Shown here: positions 31,674 to 38,064 of the stretch, piece by piece
Position numbering within the stretch: position 1 is the first letter of the stretch
How the letters are laid out: every line of letters begins with the position of its first letter
Source: Hymenobacter rigui
GTDB lineage: Bacteria; Bacteroidota; Bacteroidia; Cytophagales; Hymenobacteraceae
Assembly: GCF_003944715.1 (NCBI RefSeq)
Contig: NZ_RWIT01000003.1
Location: 248,001-312,000, forward strand
Length of the DNA: 64,000 bases
Direction: 5' to 3'
Program-made: the position numbers and the translations under genes
Notes under the pieces: generated by a model
Told to the model about the DNA's origin: nothing
What the model saw: only the letters and a program-made list of their open reading frames with translations
Database searches by the model: none

Positions 31674-33026
31674 CTATTTCGCTGGCTGTAAGGTGAGTGG
31701 CAGCTCAAAAATCGGGCGCGCGGCGTCGGCGGGAGCCAGCCCGTCCAGCAGGGAGCTGAGCGCAAAAGTTTTGGGGGCGGGCGTACCATCGTTGCGGGTG
31801 GTCCACTGGGCTACCCAGACCGGGCGTTGGTCCTGAAGGCGCAAAACCAGTGGGCGCGCGGCCTTGGGCTGTCGGGTCAGGCGCACCTTGGCAAAATGGG
31901 TGTATTTGCTCTGGGGTCCGCTGCTGGCCTTGGTCTGGTCGGTGGCGGCCGTTACGTCCAGCAGCCTGGCGTCGGTGTCCACGCCTTCCAACTTCAGGTT
32001 TTGCTTCAGATACGCCACGTCCTTGTACTGGCCGGGCAATTGGCCCAGGTTCAAGCCTACCACAAACTCCACCGGCTGCTGAGCCGAGGCTTCCGACACG
32101 GCTACCACCCGGTAGCTCCCAGCGGCTCGCTTGCTGGCCCCGGCGTCGCCGTAGTACCACGCGCCTTTGTTCTGGAATTTATCGAGCACTGAATAGGCCG
32201 GACGCGGATACGTGACGCCGAAATGGGCCTGCTTGCCGGACTGCTGCTCCAGCAGGGCAGCATCGAAGCGGCGTACAGCATCGGCGGGGCCCAGCACCCA
32301 GATGTAGTAGGGTATTTCGGTGTCGCAGCAGGCTGTTTTCTTACCGGCCGCCTTCAAAGCCGGGTAATAGGTGCCGCGGAAATCGGAGGTGTAGCCGTAC
32401 ACCGACACGGCCAGATCCGGCTGCGCGCCGTTGCGCTGCAGGGCGTCGGTGATGTCGGTTTTGATGTAGGGAATGGCCCCGGCGTTTTTCGGGGAGTAGA
32501 TGAAGTCCGAAATCAGCACGCTTACGGTGCCGGGCTGGTAATAGCGCGTCATCAGCGTATCGAGCACGGCGGGCAGCTCGGTGCTTTTGGCAGGCTGCTG
32601 AATGCCGCTGCGTACCGTGCCGGAAATGCCCTGGTAGGTATCGGCGTAGGGCTTCTCTTTGATGCGGAAAAACGCCTTTTTCCGCGCGGCCGGCGTCCGG
32701 TTGATTTCCGAAAGCAGTTGCGCCACGTGCTGCTGAAACTTGGTGTTCTCGCCGCTGGCCCCGGTTTTGGGCATGAAGCCTTCCATGGAGCCCGATACTT
32801 CCAGGAACACATTCACAGCCTGCAGCGGCTGGGCAGCGGCACCGCTGGCTGCCTCAGCAGCTTCGGCGGGAGCATCGGGGGTGGGCGTAGCAGCCGGGGT
32901 TTCCGTTTTGGTATCCGCGGCGGCCTCTTCTCCTTTCATATCGGAGCGGGAATAGCAGCCGGGCAACAGGAGCAGCGTCAGGCCCAAGGCGGGCAGCAGG
33001 CGGGGGAAGGAGGTCAGGTAGCGCAT
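31674..33026 (-). CDS. vWA-like lipoprotein of the motor/cytoskeleton cluster
   Basis: A 450-aa predicted lipoprotein. The start MRYLTSFPRLLPALGLTLLLLPGC gives a lipobox with Cys24; a longer frame from 33065 adds 13 residues before the signal peptide and is less likely. An acidic Ala/Pro-rich linker (25-68) leads to a vWA-like domain whose metal site reads FLEVSGSMEGF (Glu76 in place of the usual Asp, Ser78, Ser80 kept), with VSVLISDFIYSP as a later strand. The C-terminal half is beta-rich. It is the first gene of the cluster in transcription order and may act as the envelope sensor or adaptor. Confidence 0.78.
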   Translation of the reverse strand: MRYLTSFPRLLPALGLTLLLLPGCYSRSDMKGEEAAADTKTETPAATPTPDAPAEAAEAASGAAAQPLQAVNVFLEVSGSMEGFMPKTGASGENTKFQQHVAQLLSEINRTPAARKKAFFRIKEKPYADTYQGISGTVRSGIQQPAKSTELPAVLDTLMTRYYQPGTVSVLISDFIYSPKNAGAIPYIKTDITDALQRNGAQPDLAVSVYGYTSDFRGTYYPALKAAGKKTACCDTEIPYYIWVLGPADAVRRFDAALLEQQSGKQAHFGVTYPRPAYSVLDKFQNKGAWYYGDAGASKRAAGSYRVVAVSEASAQQPVEFVVGLNLGQLPGQYKDVAYLKQNLKLEGVDTDARLLDVTAATDQTKASSGPQSKYTHFAKVRLTRQPKAARPLVLRLQDQRPVWVAQWTTRNDGTPAPKTFALSSLLDGLAPADAARPIFELPLTLQPAK

Positions 33027-33069
33027 CGGGCTAAAGTAACGACAATCTGCCCTCGGCGGATACATGCAC

Positions 33070-33172
33070 GGTGAAATGGCGAAATAGTGAAATAGTGAGT
33101 CTGACGTTCCATTTGCGCAGCTAATGCCGCCAGAACATCAAACCCACTATTTAACTATCTCACCATTTCACC
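33070..33172. repeat. inverted repeat (GTGAAAT words)
   Basis: Arms of about 28 bp (left from 33070, right ending 33172) with three mismatches, between the vWA-like gene start and the nucleotidyltransferase stop. Probably terminates the nucleotidyltransferase transcript... read on the minus strand this lies upstream of that gene's stop neighbour, so its role is uncertain. Confidence 0.6.
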
Positions 33173-33174
33173 AC

Positions 33175-34176
33175 TTAGCTGTAGTCGATTTCCGTATTGT
33201 CGCCGATGTTGAGGCTGTGGCGGGTGCCTTTGAACAGGGCGTCGGAACCCACGATGCAGTCGTGCATCACGGCAGAGCGTAACTCACTGTAGGAGCCGAT
33301 GATGGATTCGCTCAGGATGGTGTTCTTGACGATGGTCCGGTCGCCGATGGCCACATTGGGGCCGATGATGGAGCCCGAAATCTGGCAGTCGTGGCCGATG
33401 CTGACGGGCGGGATGATGATGGTATCCGGAAATTCGGGGTACTCGCGGCGCTTCAGGAACTCTGGGCGGTTGAGCAGGCGGGCATTAGCTTCCAGCAGGC
33501 TTTCCTTGCGGCCACAGTCAAACCAGTTATCCACGGCTGTCGTCACCATTTCGGCCCCGTCCTGAATCATGAGCATGAGCGCATCCGTGAGCTGAAACTC
33601 GCCGTGGGTGCGCTGGTCCTGCTCCACGATGCGCTCCAGAGCCGAGGCCAGCCAGTCGGGGTTGGCAATTTTGTAGAGCCCCACCAGCGCGTAGTTCGAC
33701 TTCGGAATACGAGGCTTCTCTACCACTTTGGTTACACGTCCGCCGGCTCCGGTTTCCACCAACCCGAACAACGAAGGCGTTTTCACTTCCTTCACGGCCA
33801 GCACGTTGCCGGGCGTGGCCATCATGGCAGGCAGGTCAATATCCACAATGGTGTCGCCGAGTAGAATCAGGATGCCATCCTGCTCATGGCGGAACTGCTC
33901 CCGCGCCAGCCAGAGGGCATGGGCAATACCTTCGCGCGGCTCCTGCACCACAAATGAGCTTTGGAGCTGCGGATACTGCTTGCGCACGTAGCTTTCTACC
34001 TTCTCACCCAGGTAGCCAATGATAAATACGAATTCCTGCACCCCGGCATCCACCAGCCGGTCGATGATATGGCCCAGAATAGTATTACCGGCCACGGGCA
34101 CCAGCGTTTTGGGCTGGGTGTGGGTGTGAGGGCGTAGGCGGGAGCCGATACCGGCTACAGGAATAACTGCTTTCAT
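33175..34176 (-). CDS. sugar nucleotidyltransferase (glucose-1-phosphate thymidylyl/uridylyltransferase-like)
   Basis: A 333-aa cytosolic enzyme that couples a sugar phosphate to an NTP. The N-terminal signature PVAGIGSRLRPHTHTQPKTL (6-25) contains the GxGxRL and PK residues, and LLGDTIVDID provides the metal/nucleotide Asp. The C-terminal third is a left-handed beta-helix of hexapeptides (IGHDCQISGSIIGPNVAIGD...). The start MKAVIPVAG is standard for the family; the upstream in-frame extension is not. The exact sugar and NTP cannot be fixed by eye. It is divergent from the LemA gene. Confidence 0.9.
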   Translation of the reverse strand: MKAVIPVAGIGSRLRPHTHTQPKTLVPVAGNTILGHIIDRLVDAGVQEFVFIIGYLGEKVESYVRKQYPQLQSSFVVQEPREGIAHALWLAREQFRHEQDGILILLGDTIVDIDLPAMMATPGNVLAVKEVKTPSLFGLVETGAGGRVTKVVEKPRIPKSNYALVGLYKIANPDWLASALERIVEQDQRTHGEFQLTDALMLMIQDGAEMVTTAVDNWFDCGRKESLLEANARLLNRPEFLKRREYPEFPDTIIIPPVSIGHDCQISGSIIGPNVAIGDRTIVKNTILSESIIGSYSELRSAVMHDCIVGSDALFKGTRHSLNIGDNTEIDYS

Positions 34177-34402
34177 GCGAGGGGGAAATCGGGAAGCACC
34201 GAAGCGCAAAATACACAATGCCGGTGGAGCAACCGTACAGACAACCGCTCTGTTCCGAATTCGTACTTTGCAGCGCGGCGGTTTTTCTGCCGCATGCCGC
34301 AAAGGATGCAGGATATCGGGCACCACCACCGACTTCTCACCCCTGCCCTGCTTTCCACCGTATCAGCATCTACTCTCTTCCATTTTTCATTCTCCCTACC
34401 CT

Positions 34403-34981
34403 ATGAAACGCTTTTTGCTCTACTTCGCCGGCTTGGTGCTGCTGCTTACCCAGTCCTCGTGCGGCTACAACTCCATGGTCTCCAAAGACCAGAACGTGAA
34501 GAACAAATGGGCCAGTGTGCAGAGTGCCTATCAGCGCCGTACCGACCTGTTCAACAACGTGGTAAATACCATCAAAGGCAGCACAAAATTCGAGCAGACA
34601 ACGCTGAAGGAAGTTGTGCAGGCCCGTGCGGCAGCTACCAGTGTAACCCTTTCGGCTGATCAGCTGACGCCCGAAAACCTGAAGAAGTTTCAGGAGTCCC
34701 AGAGCCAGATTTCATCAGGCATCGGCCGCCTGCTGGCCGTGCAGGAAAACTACCCGGAGCTGAAATCCACCAACGCTTTCCGCGACTTCCAAGCCCAGAT
34801 TGAAGGCACTGAAAACCGCATCAACGTAGCCCGCAACGACTTTAACGCCGCTACCAACGACTACAACGGCTACATTAAGAGCTTCCCCAATAACCTGTTT
34901 GCCGGCATGTTCGGTTTCAAGGAGAAGCCATACTTTGAGGCCGATCCGGCTTCGCAGAAAGCTCCGGATGTACAGTTCTAA
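34403..34981 (+). CDS. LemA family lipoprotein
   Basis: A 192-aa protein. MKRFLLYFAGLVLLLTQSSC ends in a lipobox (Cys20), followed by the LemA helical-bundle domain: GYNSMVSKDQNVKNKWASVQ, YQRRTDLFNNVVNTIKG, YPELKSTNAFRDFQAQIEGT, ENRINVARNDFNAATNDYNG, and the terminal PYFEAD motif. LemA proteins are envelope helical bundles of unclear function. The two downstream genes encode TPM-domain proteins, the usual partners of LemA in Bacteroidota. An upstream frame start at 34175 is rejected because of the lipobox. Confidence 0.95.
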   Translation: MKRFLLYFAGLVLLLTQSSCGYNSMVSKDQNVKNKWASVQSAYQRRTDLFNNVVNTIKGSTKFEQTTLKEVVQARAAATSVTLSADQLTPENLKKFQESQSQISSGIGRLLAVQENYPELKSTNAFRDFQAQIEGTENRINVARNDFNAATNDYNGYIKSFPNNLFAGMFGFKEKPYFEADPASQKAPDVQF

Positions 34982-34985
34982 CTTT

Positions 34986-35067
34986 TAGTTGTCAGTTGTC
35001 AGTTGTTGGTTGTCAGAGCATTTTCTGGCTTGTCAACCAACAACTGACAACTGCTTACTGACAACTA
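34986..35067. repeat. inverted repeat directly upstream of the first TPM gene
   Basis: Arms built from AGTTGTCAGTTG words (left from 34986, right ending 35067), 3 nt before the ATG at 35071. It separates LemA from the TPM pair and may damp read-through or mask the start region. Confidence 0.75.
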
Positions 35068-35070
35068 GCT

Positions 35071-35523
35071 ATGACCAACCCTCTTACCCCTGAGCAGGAA
35101 GCGGCCCTGGTGGCGGCCATTCGGCAGGCGGAGCTGCGCACCTCCGGAGAAATCCGGGTGCACCTGGAAGATACCTGTCCTACTCCCGAGCCGCTGGACC
35201 GCGCCGCTCAGGTGTTTGCGGAACTGGGTATGCATCGCACTGCCCAGCGCAACGGCGTACTTTTTTACCTAGCCTGGCAGAGTCGGCAGTTCGCCGTTAT
35301 CGGCGACGCCGGCATTAACTCCGTGGTGCCGGACGACTTCTGGGAAACGGCCAAGGAGAACGTACTGCAGCATTTTCGGGCCGAGAAATACGTGAACGGG
35401 CTGGAGCAGGGCATCCGGCTGGTAGGGGAACAGCTGCGCCGGTATTTCCCCTACGATGCAGCCACCGACCAGAATGAGCTGGACGACTCCATCTCCTTTG
35501 GCGACACGCCGCTTCGCTCATGA
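35071..35523 (+). CDS. TPM-domain protein (cytoplasmic, short)
   Basis: A 150-aa protein without a signal peptide, starting MTNPLTPEQEAALVAAIRQAE. The TPM (TLP18.3/Psb32/MOLO-1) domain is visible as SGEIRVHLED, GVLFYLAWQSRQFAVIGDAG and YVNGLEQGIRLVGEQLRRYF. The ATGA overlap (35520-35523) with the next gene means tight coupling to the second TPM protein. Function is not established; LemA-TPM-TPM is a recurrent envelope-associated set. Confidence 0.92.
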   Translation: MTNPLTPEQEAALVAAIRQAELRTSGEIRVHLEDTCPTPEPLDRAAQVFAELGMHRTAQRNGVLFYLAWQSRQFAVIGDAGINSVVPDDFWETAKENVLQHFRAEKYVNGLEQGIRLVGEQLRRYFPYDAATDQNELDDSISFGDTPLRS

Positions 35524-36344
35524 GGCAGCTCCTTTCTTTCGGGCAGCTGCGACGCGGGTGGTGGCTGGCGCTGTGGCTGGTGCTGCTGCAGCTAGCTGCG
35601 CAGGCCCAGAACATACCGCCGCGCCCCAACCCGCCCCGCCTCGTCAACGACCTGGCCGGCATGCTCCAGCCGCAACAGGCGGAGCAGCTGGAACGCAAGC
35701 TGGTAGCCTACAACGACTCCACCTCCTCGCAGATTGCCGTAGTGATAGTGCCCACGCTGGGCGACTACGACATTTTCGACTATGCCCAGCAGTTGTACCG
35801 CAACTGGGGTATCGGGCAGAAGGACCAGAGCAACGGCATTCTGATTCTGGTGGCGCAGCAGGAGCACAAGGCCCGCATTCATACCGGCTACGGGCTGGAA
35901 GGAGCGGTTCCCGATGTGCTGGCGAAGCGTATCATCTCCAGCACCATTGTACCGGCCTTTAAGGAAGAAAAGTACTATGAAGGCCTGGACCGTGCCACCG
36001 ACCAGCTGATTGCCCTGGCCAAGGGCGAGTATAAGGCCGACCCGGCTACCCAGCCCAAAGCGCAGCGCAGCCGCGAAGATTCCAGCGGCTCGGGCATCAG
36101 CTTCTGGGTGATTATTGCCGTGCTGATTCTGTTTATTCTGCTCCGCAACCGGGGTGGCGGCGGTGGCCGGCGTAACCGGGGCTTCGGTGGCAGCATGATA
36201 CCACCCATCATCTTCGGCGACTTCAGCGGCGGCCGTGGCACCTTCGGGGGCGGCGGAAGCTGGGGCGGCGGAGGAGGCGGTGGCGGCTTCGGCGGTTTTG
36301 GCGGCGGCAGCTCCGGCGGCGGCGGTGCCTCCGGCGACTGGTAG
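35520..36344 (+). CDS. TPM-domain membrane protein with Gly-rich tail
   Basis: A 274-aa protein. Signal peptide (residues 1-30, ending AAQAQ), then PPRLVNDLAGML, a TPM domain with SSQIAVVIVPTLGDYDIFDY and KARIHTGYGLEGAVPDVLAK, a TM segment near 193-208 (FWVIIAVLILFILL), and a Gly/Ser-rich tail of about 55 residues ending GGGGASGDW. This is the YgcG-like arrangement. The periplasmic TPM domain probably acts with LemA on the cell envelope. Confidence 0.93.
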   Translation: MRQLLSFGQLRRGWWLALWLVLLQLAAQAQNIPPRPNPPRLVNDLAGMLQPQQAEQLERKLVAYNDSTSSQIAVVIVPTLGDYDIFDYAQQLYRNWGIGQKDQSNGILILVAQQEHKARIHTGYGLEGAVPDVLAKRIISSTIVPAFKEEKYYEGLDRATDQLIALAKGEYKADPATQPKAQRSREDSSGSGISFWVIIAVLILFILLRNRGGGGGRRNRGFGGSMIPPIIFGDFSGGRGTFGGGGSWGGGGGGGGFGGFGGGSSGGGGASGDW

Positions 36345-36361
36345 AGCGTAAGTAAGCAGTT

Positions 36362-36422
36362 GAATAGCTGAGTAGTATTCTGGTACCTGCCTGATAGGCA
36401 CCAGAATACTACTCAGCTATTC
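36362..36422. terminator. perfect 23-bp inverted repeat between convergent genes
   Basis: Arms at 36362-36384 and 36400-36422 are exactly complementary with a 15-nt loop. It lies between the second TPM gene and the exonuclease gene, which converge here, so a bidirectional terminator is likely. Confidence 0.8.
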
Positions 36423-36463
36423 CTTTATAGCTCTATTGCTCAGCTACTCTTTGGATAAGGTTA

Positions 36464-37063
36464 CTACTCATTTACTACTTTATAGACAGGCAGCTCATAG
36501 AACGGGCGCAGCAGCTGCACCACGTCCAGGGCATCGGCCAGGGCCTGGTGAGCTACGGTATCATCTTCGAAGCCAGCGCGGGCCTTGCAGATCTGCATGG
36601 TGGGCAGGCGGGTATCCTTGCGCCAGTTCAGGTAGAAGGCTGCCGGATCCAGCATGGCGGGTTCAGCCCGTATTAATGAGCCATAGCCGGGGAGCTCACG
36701 CAGAAAGCCCAGGTCGAAGACGGCAATGTTCTTGCCGGCCATGGTTACGGGTACACAGTCCTTTTTATCAGGTTTGAAGCCGTGCGCCAGCAGAAACTCC
36801 CGCAGCTGCGGTAGCAACTCTTCGGGAGTACATAGCTCTGGGTTGGGCTCTTTGCGGGCCAGTTCGCGCAACAGTCCGGCATTCAGGGCCAGAGCTCCGG
36901 CCGTACCTACCAGCTCCGGGTGCCGCACAACGCGCCGGAATGCGGGCAACTCCGGTAGCGGCAGCAGATGCCGGGTATCCTCCACCACGGCGGCTAGTTC
37001 CAGGATCTGGTGGCGCTGGGGGTTGCTGCCGGAGGTTTCGAGGTCGAGGGAGATATAGCGCAT
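36464..37063 (-). CDS. DEDD-type 3'-5' exonuclease
   Basis: A 199-aa nuclease. ExoI motif YISLDLETSGSNP gives Asp7 and Glu9; ExoII-like AGKNIAVFDLGFLREL supplies the second Asp; ExoIII HQALADALDVVQLL supplies the His and the last Asp, the DEDDh pattern. Size and layout match RNase T/oligoribonuclease-like or DnaQ-like stand-alone exonucleases rather than a polymerase subunit. The substrate (RNA or DNA) cannot be decided from sequence. Confidence 0.88.
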   Translation of the reverse strand: MRYISLDLETSGSNPQRHQILELAAVVEDTRHLLPLPELPAFRRVVRHPELVGTAGALALNAGLLRELARKEPNPELCTPEELLPQLREFLLAHGFKPDKKDCVPVTMAGKNIAVFDLGFLRELPGYGSLIRAEPAMLDPAAFYLNWRKDTRLPTMQICKARAGFEDDTVAHQALADALDVVQLLRPFYELPVYKVVNE

Positions 37064-37271
37064 AGAAGTGGCTCTACGCGCCGGTTACAGCCGGGTTCCG
37101 GAGAATAGGCATGTAATATTTCCGGTTTTAACGTGATTTTGCTTTGTTCCTGAGCCGGTTGTAGTGTAATTGCAATAGTAGCCAGCTTGGCTTATCCGCT
37201 TATTTTTGAATGCATGCAGCTTTTCATTCGGAATGGCTGTCAGTTTGTTGCCCCGCTCTATCCTTTCCATT

Positions 37272-38048
37272 ATGTCTTGGTACCACCCTATTCCCTGCTC
37301 AGCAGTACTGAGCCTATTGCTTGCGCATACTGTCAATGCCCAGACAATTGCCCCTGATTCCTCGCGCCTAACGGCAGCCCGTACGCTAACTGAGCAGCGG
37401 TACACCCAGGCTATTCAGGACCAGTCCAGGCTGTACAATGGTACTGAATATGTGAATTACGCCCGCTACTACCAGGCCAGCGTGGGCAACCAGTTCTTCG
37501 TGTCGCCGGATGAGGCCGTGGGAGAAATAGAGTACGATGGACGCTTGTATGGCAATATCCCGCTGCGCTACGACTTACGCACGGACCAGGTAATTGTGAA
37601 GCAGCCCACCAGCTCCTTTTATGTGCAGCTGGTGCCGGAGCGAGTGAAGCGGTTCTCGGTGCACGGGCACCAGTTTGTGCGCCTGGAGGCCGACAGCGCC
37701 AATGCCCAGGGAATCCGCTCCGGGTTTTATGACTTGTTGCTGGACAAACAGGTGAAAGTATTTGCCCGGCGGACCAAGCAAATGCAGACGCAACCCAGCC
37801 AGAATGTAACGAAGGCTGAGTTTTATGCTTTCACCCAATACTTGATTCAGGTCAACAACGCGCTTCACTCCGTGAAAAGCAAAGGTTCAGTTATTTCTCT
37901 GTTTCCGGAGCGGCGCAAGGAATTGCAGCGGTATGCCCATGATAACCGACTGGCATTCACCAAAGAAACGCGGGAACAGGATATCATTCGCTTGGCCGAT
38001 TATTACACCAGCTTACCGGCGGCACCACAGGCCAACGCCAGCAAATAA
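37272..38048 (+). CDS. secreted hypothetical protein preceding the STN receptor
   Basis: A 258-aa protein. I chose MSWYHPIPCSAVLSLLLAHT as start because it makes a signal peptide ending NAQ; earlier in-frame ATGs at 37206 and 37233 are possible. The mature part has a YVNYARYYQASVGNQFF stretch, a beta-rich middle and a helical C-terminus (VTKAEFYAFTQYLIQVNNAL). No family is recognised. It ends 16 bp before the TonB receptor start, so the two form an operon. Confidence 0.8.
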   Translation: MSWYHPIPCSAVLSLLLAHTVNAQTIAPDSSRLTAARTLTEQRYTQAIQDQSRLYNGTEYVNYARYYQASVGNQFFVSPDEAVGEIEYDGRLYGNIPLRYDLRTDQVIVKQPTSSFYVQLVPERVKRFSVHGHQFVRLEADSANAQGIRSGFYDLLLDKQVKVFARRTKQMQTQPSQNVTKAEFYAFTQYLIQVNNALHSVKSKGSVISLFPERRKELQRYAHDNRLAFTKETREQDIIRLADYYTSLPAAPQANASK

Positions 38049-38064
38049 GCAGCAGAATTAATCT

